Below, in pieces: positions 55,742 to 64,000 of a DNA stretch of 64,000 nucleotides. The translations under genes were made by a program, and so were the position numbers. Numbering within the stretch: the stretch's first letter is position 1; every line of letters begins with the position of its first letter. Below the pieces are notes generated by a model that was given only the letters and a program-made list of their open reading frames with translations, had not been told where the DNA came from and ran no database searches. This DNA comes from Pseudomonas sp. MPC6 (GTDB lineage: Bacteria; Pseudomonadota; Gammaproteobacteria; Pseudomonadales; Pseudomonadaceae), in the NCBI RefSeq assembly GCF_006094435.1, contig NZ_CP034783.1, forward strand, positions 6,475,001 through 6,539,000. Direction: 5' to 3'.

Positions 55742-55786
55742 AGTGCGGTGACTCCTGTTGTTATGGGGCAACCGCTGCGCGGTTGA

Positions 55787-55880
55787 TCGCCGGCAAGCCG
55801 GCTCCTACAGGTTTGATGTCATCCGTGAAAATCCGGGACAACACGGTCCACTGCAGGAGCTGGCTTGCCAGCGAAGGCGA
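55787..55880. repeat. REP doublet between purU and soxG
   Basis: CGCCGGCAAGCCGGCTCCTA (55789 on) and CAGGAGCTGGCTTGCCAGCG (55854 on), inverted. Confidence 0.87.
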
Positions 55881-55882
55881 TC

Positions 55883-56515
55883 TCAGGCCTGGACGCTAAG
55901 CCCGTACTCGGCCGAAGCATCCTGCAACCACAACCACCAGTAATCCGAGAAGCTGCGACGGATCAGCAGTTCCCAGGTGTCTTCGGCGGTGTGGCGGATC
56001 ATCAGTTGCGACTTGGCAAACACCGTGCCCACCGCCTTGCCTACCGGAAAGCTGTTGGGGTGCACGTCGTAGCTGGTGGATTTCATCAGGACCTGGCGCA
56101 CGTTCGGGCCGCTCAGTTCGAGGAGCTGCTGGCCGCCGCTGACGTTGACGATGGCGATGTGCAGGTCGCCCAGCGCTTTACGCAGTTTTTGCTCGACGGC
56201 GAATTCTTCGCCAGTCGGCACGATCAGCAACCATTCATCCGGCCCCATCCATTGCAGGCTGGTTTCGCCTTTGACGATGACGGTCAGCGCACCTGGCAAT
56301 TCGATGCCCAAGGCTTTTTGCACGCCCGCGGCGAAGGCCGCATCGTGGCCGTCGCCACGAATGGTCAGGTGGCCGAGCAGTTTTTTCTCGCGCACGATCA
56401 CGCCGGCGCTTTTTCGACCCTTGCCCACCAGGCTGGCGAGGTCGGCATGATGCAACGACGATTCGGCCTTGGCCCCGGTGGTTGGGCGTTGTTGGTACAC
56501 ATTGGCTGCGGTCAT
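55883..56515 (-). CDS. soxG: Sarcosine oxidase gamma subunit
   Basis: 210 residues from ATG 56515 (MTAANVYQQRPTTGAKAESS). Small subunit of heterotetrameric sarcosine oxidase, related to the GcvT fold; LQWMGPDEWLLIVP, LELSGPNVRQVLMKSTSYDV and WLWLQDASAEYGL are family features. Separated from soxA by a REP doublet, unlike the tight soxB-D-A spacing. Confidence 0.93.
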   Translation of the reverse strand: MTAANVYQQRPTTGAKAESSLHHADLASLVGKGRKSAGVIVREKKLLGHLTIRGDGHDAAFAAGVQKALGIELPGALTVIVKGETSLQWMGPDEWLLIVPTGEEFAVEQKLRKALGDLHIAIVNVSGGQQLLELSGPNVRQVLMKSTSYDVHPNSFPVGKAVGTVFAKSQLMIRHTAEDTWELLIRRSFSDYWWLWLQDASAEYGLSVQA

Positions 56516-56570
56516 AAAGCACCTGTTCCTGAATTCTGTTGGTTCTAGCCTTGTGGTGGCTGAACTACCG

Positions 56571-56640
56571 CCTTCGCGAGCAAGCCAGCTCCCACATTTG
56601 ACCGCGTTCCCCTGTGGGAGCGGGCTTGCTCGCGAAAGCG
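56571..56640. repeat. REP doublet inside the sox operon (soxA-soxG)
   Basis: CCTTCGCGAGCAAGCCAGCT (56571 on) and CTGTGGGAGCGGGCTTGCTC (56612 on), inverted, between two subunit genes of one enzyme. Confidence 0.87.
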
Positions 56641-56670
56641 CCAGCCAGCCCACCACAGGACTCGAGATCA

Positions 56671-59600
56671 TCACACGTTCTGGCGATCACCCTTTGGATC
56701 GAAGAACACCGAAGAAACGATTTCCGCCTCGATCACGCTGCCGTCGGCCAGCGGTGCGAACACTCGCTCACCCATGCGCTTCAAGCCGCCCTTGACCACG
56801 CCCATGGCAAACGAATAGCCGAGGGAGTTGTGCAGGTAACTGGAAGTCACGTGACCAACCATGGTCATCGGGATGGTTTGCTTGGTGTTGAACACCAACT
56901 GCGCACCCTCTGGCAGCCATTTGGTCGGATCGATCGGCTTCAGGCCCACCAGCTGCTTGCGCTGATCACGCACGCAGTCTTCGCGGTTCATGCCACGCTG
57001 GCCAATCCAGGAGAACGGTTTGGTGCGACCGACACACCAGCCCATGTTCAGGTCATCCGGGGTCATCGAGCCGTCCGTGTCCTGCCCGACGATGATGAAA
57101 CCCTTCTCGGCCCGCAGCACGTGCATGGTTTCGGTGCCATAGGGGGTCAGGTTGTACTTCTTGCCAGCATCGACAATTTTTTCCAGCACGCCCATCGCAT
57201 AGTCGGCCTGCACGTTGACTTCGTACGACAGCTCACCGGTAAACGAAATCCGGAATACCCGCGCCGGCACACCGCCGACCAGGCCTTCTTTCCAGGTCAT
57301 GAACGGGAAGGCTTCGTTGCTGATATCGATGTCGGTGACTTCGCCCAGCAGCTTGCGGCTGTTCGGCCCGGACAGGGTCATGGTTGCCCAGTGATCCGTC
57401 ACGGACGTGAAGTACACCTTCAGGTCTGGCCATTCGGTCTGGTGGTAGATTTCCAGCCATTGCAGCACGCGCGCAGCGCCGCCGGTGGTGGTGGTCATCA
57501 CGAAGTGGTTGTCGGCGAGACAGGCGGTTACGCCGTCGTCGAAGACCATGCCGTCTTCTTTGCACATCAGGCCGTAGCGCGCCTTGCCCACGTCCAGCTT
57601 GGTCCAGGCGTTGGTGTAGATGCGGTTGAGGAACTCACGGGAGTCCGGGCCCTGGATGTCGATCTTGCCCAGAGTCGAAGCGTCCAGCAGGCCGACGCTG
57701 TCGCGCACGGCTTTGCATTCGCGCTTGACCGCGGTGTGCAGGTCTTCACCGTTTTTCGGGAAGTACCACGGACGTTTCCACTGCCCGACGTCTTCGAACT
57801 CGGCGCCATTCTTCACGTGCCAGTGATGCAGCGCAGTGAAGCGCACCGGCTCGAAGATGTGCCCACAGTGACGACCGGCCACGGCGCCGAAGGTCACCGG
57901 CGTGTAGTTCGGACGGAACATGGTGGTGCCCATCTGCGGGATGGTCACGTTCAGCGAGCGAGCGGCGATGGCCAGGCCGTTGACGTTGCCCAGCTTGCCC
58001 TGGTCGGTGCCGAAGCCCAGTGCGGTGTAGCGTTTGACGTGCTCGACCGATTCGAAACCTTCGCGGGTCGCCAGCTCGATGCCACCAGCGGTGACGTCGT
58101 TCTGGAAGTCGACGAATTGCTTCGGCGCTCGTGCAGAGTTCTTTTCATGAGGCACCTGGAACAGCGCCAGCGTCGGTTCTTCGACACGGCCCAGGGCTTT
58201 GGGCAAGGTGCCTTCGACCACACTGAAGCCGGCTTCGCTGGCCGCGCGAGCGCCACCCTCGAAACCATCGGCCAGGGAATCGCCGAGGCCGTAGACGCCG
58301 TTGATGCCACCGACACACACGCGTTTCTGCGGCGCTTCGCCCGGGACGAAACCGAGGATGTCGTCGCGCCAGATCGGCTTGCCGCCCAGGTGCGAGGCCA
58401 GGTGAACCACCGGGCTGTAACCGCCGGAACTGGCAACCAGGTCGCATTCGAGCCATTCACCCGGGCTGGTCACGGCGTGCGCCTTGACGTCGATCGCGGC
58501 AACGCGAGCTGCAGTCACGCGCTTGGTGCCGCGAGCCTCGATCACGGCACTGCCGGTCAGGATGCGGATGCCTTTGGCACGAGCTTCTTCAACCAAGGCG
58601 CCGCGCGGATTGCTGCGGGCATCGGCGATGGCCACCACTTGCAGGCCGGCATCGAGCCAATCCAGGGCAACGCGGTAAGCGTGGTCGTTGTTGGTCGACA
58701 GCACCAGTTTTTTGCCCGGTGCCACACCGTAACGACGGATGTAAGTCGACACTGCGCCGGCGAGCATGTTGCCCGGCACGTCGTTGTTACCGTAAACCAG
58801 TGGACGCTCGTGAGTGCCGGTCGCCAGCACCACACGCTTGGCGCGAACCCGGTGGATGCGCTGACGCACCTGGCCAATCGGTGCGCGATCGCCGAGGTGA
58901 TCGGTCAGGCGCTCGTGAATGGTCAGGAAGTTATGGTCGTGGTAACCGTTGACCGTGGCACGCGGCAACAGCAGCACGTCCGGGGTATCCTTGAGTTCGG
59001 CAATGACGCTGGCGACCCACTCGGTGGCAGGCTTGCCGTCGAGGCTTTCGCGGGAATCGAGCAGGCTGCCGCCGAACTCTTCCTGTTCATCCGCCAGAAT
59101 CACCCGGGCACCGCTGCGGGCAGCCGCCAGTGCAGCGGCCAGGCCGGCAGGGCCACCGCCGACGATCAGCACGTCGCAGTGCTGGTTCATGTAGTCGTAG
59201 GTGTCCGGATCGTTCTCGGTCGGCGAGCGACCCAAGCCTGCGGCCTTGCGGATGTACTTCTCGTAAGTCATCCAGAACGATTGCGGGTACATGAAGGTTT
59301 TGTAGTAGAAGCCCGGCGGCATCAGCTTGCCGCCGACCTTGCCGAGAATCCCCATCATGTCGTTGTTCACGCTCGGCCAGCCGTTGGTGCTGGTGGCGAC
59401 CAGGCCTTGATACAGCGCCTGTTGCGTGGCGCGCACGTTGGGAATCTGGGTGGCTTCGGTGGCGCCGATCTGCAGCACCGCGTTCGGCTCTTCGGCACCG
59501 GCGGCGAAGATGCCGCGCGGACGCGAATACTTGAAGCTGCGGCCGATGATATCCACACCGTTGGCGATCAGGGCGGCAGCCAGGGAGTCGCCTTCAAAAC

Positions 59601-59688
59601 CTTTGTAGCTCTGGCCGTTGAAGGTGAAGCTCAGCACTTTGTTGCGGTCGATCCGTCCGCCGTTGGACAGGCGATTGATCTGGCTCAT
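56671..59688 (-). CDS. soxA: Sarcosine oxidase alpha subunit
   Basis: 1005 residues from ATG 59688 (MSQINRLSNGGRIDRNKVLS). N-terminal ferredoxin-like domain, NAD-binding domain (DVLIVGGGPAGLAAALAAA, near residue 170), and C-terminal GcvT-like folate-binding half (~600-1005, SVGLLDASTLGKIDIQGPDS, AEKGFIIVGQDTDGSMTPDD). It passes the one-carbon unit to THF, giving 5,10-methylene-THF. Overlaps soxD by 4 bp. Confidence 0.95.
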   Translation of the reverse strand: MSQINRLSNGGRIDRNKVLSFTFNGQSYKGFEGDSLAAALIANGVDIIGRSFKYSRPRGIFAAGAEEPNAVLQIGATEATQIPNVRATQQALYQGLVATSTNGWPSVNNDMMGILGKVGGKLMPPGFYYKTFMYPQSFWMTYEKYIRKAAGLGRSPTENDPDTYDYMNQHCDVLIVGGGPAGLAAALAAARSGARVILADEQEEFGGSLLDSRESLDGKPATEWVASVIAELKDTPDVLLLPRATVNGYHDHNFLTIHERLTDHLGDRAPIGQVRQRIHRVRAKRVVLATGTHERPLVYGNNDVPGNMLAGAVSTYIRRYGVAPGKKLVLSTNNDHAYRVALDWLDAGLQVVAIADARSNPRGALVEEARAKGIRILTGSAVIEARGTKRVTAARVAAIDVKAHAVTSPGEWLECDLVASSGGYSPVVHLASHLGGKPIWRDDILGFVPGEAPQKRVCVGGINGVYGLGDSLADGFEGGARAASEAGFSVVEGTLPKALGRVEEPTLALFQVPHEKNSARAPKQFVDFQNDVTAGGIELATREGFESVEHVKRYTALGFGTDQGKLGNVNGLAIAARSLNVTIPQMGTTMFRPNYTPVTFGAVAGRHCGHIFEPVRFTALHHWHVKNGAEFEDVGQWKRPWYFPKNGEDLHTAVKRECKAVRDSVGLLDASTLGKIDIQGPDSREFLNRIYTNAWTKLDVGKARYGLMCKEDGMVFDDGVTACLADNHFVMTTTTGGAARVLQWLEIYHQTEWPDLKVYFTSVTDHWATMTLSGPNSRKLLGEVTDIDISNEAFPFMTWKEGLVGGVPARVFRISFTGELSYEVNVQADYAMGVLEKIVDAGKKYNLTPYGTETMHVLRAEKGFIIVGQDTDGSMTPDDLNMGWCVGRTKPFSWIGQRGMNREDCVRDQRKQLVGLKPIDPTKWLPEGAQLVFNTKQTIPMTMVGHVTSSYLHNSLGYSFAMGVVKGGLKRMGERVFAPLADGSVIEAEIVSSVFFDPKGDRQNV

Positions 59689-60014
59689 ACCTTCTCTCCC
59701 AGAGCCGTGGCGGCCGCTTTCGGGCTGTCGGTCTTGTCGGTGAATTGTGGCTTGGTGCCGATCTTGTAGGTTTCGAGAATCTCGTAGGTCACGGTGTCGC
59801 GGGTGGCGTTGAAATACTGACGGCAACCGGCGACGTGATCCCACAGCTCGTGGTGCAGACCGCGAGGGTTATCGCGGAAGAACATGTAGTCGCCCCACTC
59901 CTCGTCGGTGCAGCTGGCCGGGTCCAGTGGACGCGGGATGTGCGCCTGGCCGGAAGCGTGGAATTCCTCTTCGGAGCGCAGTTCGCCACAGTGAGGACAG
60001 AAGATATGCAACAT
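59685..60014 (-). CDS. soxD: Sarcosine oxidase delta subunit
   Basis: 109 residues. Zinc-binding small subunit: Cys6 and Cys9 in FCPHCG, His60 and Cys64 in LWDHVAGCRQYF, and FRDNPRGLHHELW. Needed for assembly of the heterotetramer. Overlaps soxA (ATGA) and follows soxB closely. Confidence 0.96.
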   Translation of the reverse strand: MLHIFCPHCGELRSEEEFHASGQAHIPRPLDPASCTDEEWGDYMFFRDNPRGLHHELWDHVAGCRQYFNATRDTVTYEILETYKIGTKPQFTDKTDSPKAAATALGEKV

Positions 60015-60028
60015 AGGGATTTCTCCTG

Positions 60029-61279
60029 TTAGTGGGCGACTGCTGCAGCGCCGTGTTCGTCGATCAACGCACCGTTGTGGAAACGGTCGATGGAGAAAGG
60101 TGCAGCCAATGGGTGCATTTCACCCTTGGCCAGGCTCGCGGCAAACACGTTGCCCGAGCCCGGTGTCGCCTTGAAGCCGCCGGTGCCCCAACCGCAGTTG
60201 AAGAACATGTTCGGTACCGGGGTTTTCGAGATGATCGGGCAGGCATCCGGCGTGGTATCGACGATGCCGCCCCACTGCCGGTTCATGCGCACGCGGGACA
60301 ACACCGGGAACATCTCGACGATGGCCTGGATGGTGTGTTCGATCACCGGGTACGAACCACGCTGGCCGTAGCCGTTGTAGCCGTCGATACCGGCGCCGAT
60401 CACCAGGTCGCCCTTGTCGGACTGGCTGATGTAACCGTGTACGGCGTTGGACATGATCACGCTGTCGATAATCGGCTTGATCGGCTCGGACACCAGCGCT
60501 TGCAGCGGGTGGGATTCGATCGGCAGGCGGAAACCGGCGAGCTTGGCCATGTGCCCGGAGTTACCGGCAGTGACCACGCCGACGCGCTTGGCGCCGATGA
60601 AGCCCTTGTTGGTTTCAACGCCGATGCACACGCCGTTTTCCTTGCGGAAACCGATCACTTCAGTCTGCTGGATCAGGTCGACGCCCAAGGCGTCAGCGGC
60701 ACGGGCAAAGCCCCAGGCCACGGCATCGTGACGGGCCACGCCGCCGCGACGCTGGACGGTGGCGCCCATTACCGGGTAGCGGGTGTTTTTCGAGCAGTCG
60801 AGGTACGGAATCTCGTCAGCCACTTGCTTGGCATCAAGCAATTCGCCGTCGACGCCGTTGAGGCGGTTGGCGCTGACCCGACGCTCGGAATCACGAATGT
60901 CCTGCAGGGTGTGGCAAAGGTTGTAAACGCCGCGCTGGGAGAACATCACGTTGTAGTTCAGGTCCTGGGACAGGCCTTCCCACAGTTTCATCGCGTGTTC
61001 GTACAGGTGCGCCGACTCGTCCCACAGGTAGTTGGAGCGCACGATGGTGGTGTTGCGCGCGGTGTTACCGCCGCCCAGCCAGCCTTTCTCGACCACGGCC
61101 ACATTGGTGATGCCGTGCTCCTTGGCCAGGTAGTAGGCGGTCGCCAGACCATGCCCGCCACCGCCGACGATGACCACGTCATAGACCTTTTTCGGGGTCG
61201 GCGTACGCCACATGCGCTGCCAGTTTTCGTGATGGCTGAGGGAGTGTTTGAAGAGGCCGAAGCCTGAGTAGCGTTGCAT
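60029..61279 (-). CDS. soxB: Sarcosine oxidase beta subunit
   Basis: 416 residues from ATG 61279 ([20 protein letters not shown]); an ATG two codons earlier is nearer to GGAG but gives an atypical N-terminus. FAD-binding [39 protein letters not shown]. Holds covalent FMN and non-covalent FAD and oxidises sarcosine to glycine, hydrogen peroxide and the one-carbon unit. Confidence 0.96.
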   Translation of the reverse strand: MQRYSGFGLFKHSLSHHENWQRMWRTPTPKKVYDVVIVGGGGHGLATAYYLAKEHGITNVAVVEKGWLGGGNTARNTTIVRSNYLWDESAHLYEHAMKLWEGLSQDLNYNVMFSQRGVYNLCHTLQDIRDSERRVSANRLNGVDGELLDAKQVADEIPYLDCSKNTRYPVMGATVQRRGGVARHDAVAWGFARAADALGVDLIQQTEVIGFRKENGVCIGVETNKGFIGAKRVGVVTAGNSGHMAKLAGFRLPIESHPLQALVSEPIKPIIDSVIMSNAVHGYISQSDKGDLVIGAGIDGYNGYGQRGSYPVIEHTIQAIVEMFPVLSRVRMNRQWGGIVDTTPDACPIISKTPVPNMFFNCGWGTGGFKATPGSGNVFAASLAKGEMHPLAAPFSIDRFHNGALIDEHGAAAVAH

Positions 61280-61302
61280 AGTCATTTACTCCAAAACCGC
61301 GC

Positions 61303-62556
<1,254 letters not shown>

Positions 62557-62747
62557 CGCGTCTCTCCCAGCGGCGGTGGTGCGCCATTCGTCTCGGTGAG
62601 GCACGTACCTTTCGGCAGTGCCCTTTGAATGCGATGGTATGACCGGCGCAGACAGGCCAAATGCCTACGGACGCCACGCAAAGGTGCGTTTACGACATGG
62701 CCCGAAATGGCACACTGAACACGATCTCCAATTCAGCAGAGCCCCCC

Positions 62748-62838
62748 GTAGGAGCGGGCTTGCCAGCGAAGGCGGTGTGTCAGTTAGTACATGTGTCGAC
62801 TGACACACCGCTTTCGCTGGCAAGCCAGCTCCTACAGG
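62748..62838. repeat. REP doublet upstream of glyA
   Basis: CGTAGGAGCGGGCTTGCCAG (62749 on) and TTTCGCTGGCAAGCCAGCTC (about 62812 on), inverted, with CGGTGTGTCAGT/ACTGACACACCG extending the stem inward. The 190 bp between it and glyA hold the operon promoter; I recognise no operator. Confidence 0.87.
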
Positions 62839-62839
62839 G

Positions 62840-63556
62840 TTAAGCGGCGAGCTTGCGGATGAGTAGCAGCAATAGAAAATGCAGTGGATACAAGGCATAC
62901 GCCCAACGCCGCATCGGTGGCGGCTTGAAATGCCCGGCATGTCGCAACAAGACCAGCCCCAGCAATGGCGCGACCAGACAAACGGCGATGCCCAGAATGG
63001 CAGTACCATTGCCGAGCCGGGCCGAGTAATACAGCACCTCCCACTGATTGGCCGCCAGGCACACCAGCCCCGGCAACAAGCTCAAATACCAGGGCCGCCT
63101 GACCACCAGCAACATTACCCACGGCAACAACACCCCGAAAAAACCGAACATCAGTCGTTCCGGGAACAGTGCCGCCAACACCACGGCAGCGACCGCCAGC
63201 AATCGCGATTGCACGAGCGGTTGCTGCCAGCCACGCGCCACCACCAGGCCCAGTGCCAGCGTGGGCAATACATTGAAGGTGTCGGGATCAGGGATGAACA
63301 GCCGGTAGGGAATCTCACTGATGGCACTGAACAGCAGCAACCACCCCAGATAACGCCACTGGCCGTCGGTGGTGGCGCTTGGGGCGCGCGACAGATTGGC
63401 CGCCATCGCCAGACAGAACCACGGGAACGCCAGCCTGCCGGGCACATACAGGATATCGACGGAATAACCGACATATCGCAGGTGATCGAGCACCATGCTC
63501 AATAGCGCCAGCCACTTCAGCAGATCCAGTGCCCCGTCCCGTTGAGTCATGTGCAT
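62840..63556 (-). CDS. TraX-family membrane protein
   Basis: 238 residues. About seven to eight hydrophobic helices; N-terminal RDGALDLLKWLALLSMVLDH is the TraX signature. TraX acetylates F pilin in E. coli, but chromosomal homologues like this have no assigned substrate. Start could be 63556 or the ATG two codons later. Between glyA and the threonine aldolase gene, as PA5414 is in PAO1 from memory. Confidence 0.85.
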   Translation of the reverse strand: MHMTQRDGALDLLKWLALLSMVLDHLRYVGYSVDILYVPGRLAFPWFCLAMAANLSRAPSATTDGQWRYLGWLLLFSAISEIPYRLFIPDPDTFNVLPTLALGLVVARGWQQPLVQSRLLAVAAVVLAALFPERLMFGFFGVLLPWVMLLVVRRPWYLSLLPGLVCLAANQWEVLYYSARLGNGTAILGIAVCLVAPLLGLVLLRHAGHFKPPPMRRWAYALYPLHFLLLLLIRKLAA

Positions 63557-63679
63557 AATTGCCCTGTATTTTTCTTACAGAAAGATCCCGTGTGCTCCCC
63601 GAACGACCTTCGGTAAAGTACGCACCATCATTGACCACGAAGCTCTTCATCATAAGAGCCTCGTTCACGGAAGCCGGCC

Positions 63680-64000
63680 ATGACCGACAAGAGCCAACAA
63701 TTCGCCAGCGACAACTACTCCGGTATCTGCCCTGAAGCCTGGGCTGCCATGGAACAGGCCAACCACGGCCACCAGCGCGCGTATGGCGACGATGAATGGA
63801 CCGCCCGCGCGGCCGATCAATTTCGCAAACTGTTCGAAACCGACTGCGAAGTGTTTTTCGCCTTCAACGGCACCGCCGCCAACTCCCTGGCCCTGTCGTC
63901 GCTGTGCCAGAGTTACCACAGCGTGATCTGCTCGGAAACCGCCCACGTCGAAACCGACGAATGCGGCGCACCGGAGTTCTTTTCCAACGGTTCAAAATTG
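63680..64000 (+). CDS. ltaE: Low-specificity L-threonine aldolase, N-terminal part (cut by window edge)
   Basis: First 107 residues (MTDKSQQFASDNYSGICPEA), running off the right edge. FASDNYSGICPEAWAAM, YGDDEWTARAADQFRKLF and VFFAFNGTAANSLAL are the start of the threonine aldolase fold; the PLP lysine lies beyond the window. Cleaves threonine or allo-threonine to glycine and acetaldehyde. Confidence 0.9.
   Translation, partial: MTDKSQQFASDNYSGICPEAWAAMEQANHGHQRAYGDDEWTARAADQFRKLFETDCEVFFAFNGTAANSLALSSLCQSYHSVICSETAHVETDECGAPEFFSNGSKL

Noticed and set aside
62557..62660. Possible glycine riboswitch before glyA (GGGAGAGA and CCGAAAGG segments)
   Set aside because: The GGGAGAGA lies directly at the ribosome-binding site, so the order of conserved segments is wrong for the glycine aptamer, and no tandem aptamer can be drawn.

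Overview
The window comes from a Pseudomonas of the fluorescens group. Evidence: high GC with GC-rich third codon positions, dozens of REP palindromes of the GTGGGAGCGGGCTTGCTCGCGA and TGTAGGAGCCGGCTTGCCGGCG types, and protein sets that match Pseudomonas gene for gene (lysine monooxygenase pathway, pqqF-ABCDE-M, bioBFHCD, fiu siderophore system, creBCD, soxBDAG). No rRNA, tRNA, CRISPR array, IS element or prophage is visible.

Layout. 0-0.4 kb: 5' end of a membrane PQQ-glucose dehydrogenase gene. 0.6-3.8 kb: Lrp-type regulator and davBA, which open lysine degradation (lysine to 5-aminovaleramide to 5-aminovalerate). 3.9-11.5 kb: pqqF-ABCDE-M, making the PQQ cofactor the neighbouring dehydrogenase needs. 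11.6-14.4 kb: a Pmp3-like membrane peptide, a class III aminotransferase and a divergent LysR regulator. 14.6-20.6 kb: three paralogous long acyl-CoA dehydrogenases, the last with a PsrA-like operator. 20.9-25.5 kb: bioB-F-H-C-D. 25.6-35.4 kb: ComF, ModE, PhoX, SrkA, RarD, a GcvR-like ACT protein, malate synthase G and a lone receiver protein. 35.7-38.3 kb: a cNMP/CBS/nucleotidyltransferase protein coupled to a DEDD exonuclease. 38.6-44.2 kb: an iron-starvation ECF sigma/anti-sigma/TonB receptor set with a PepSY protein and a small membrane protein. 44.4-49.7 kb: GST, a small DUF protein and creDCB. 49.8-53.4 kb: an accessory patch with two orphan Rhs-core genes, one carrying an ADP-ribosyltransferase-like tip, flanking a retropepsin-like protease and a DUF2780 protein. 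53.5-64 kb: fdhA, purU, soxGADB and glyA (sarcosine and one-carbon catabolism), a TraX protein and the start of a threonine aldolase gene.

How genes work together. gcd plus pqq form a periplasmic glucose-oxidation module. Sarcosine oxidase yields glycine plus 5,10-methylene-THF or formaldehyde; GlyA, PurU and FdhA process the one-carbon units, and threonine aldolase also yields glycine. The acyl-CoA dehydrogenases feed beta-oxidation, whose acetyl-CoA can be captured by malate synthase. From memory of gene order, most of 14.6-52 kb parallels P. aeruginosa PA0461-PA0508, while 53.5-64 kb parallels PA5413-PA5421, so the Rhs patch appears to sit on a rearrangement junction.

The most novel signal is a shared promoter-proximal element (core TTAGTAGGC or CTAGTAGGC; in two cases with the palindrome CTANCAG-TT-CTGNTAG). 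It lies 40-65 bp upstream of both orphan Rhs-core genes and of the DUF gene at 45190-45552, in the same orientation each time, which suggests a small co-regulated set of accessory genes.
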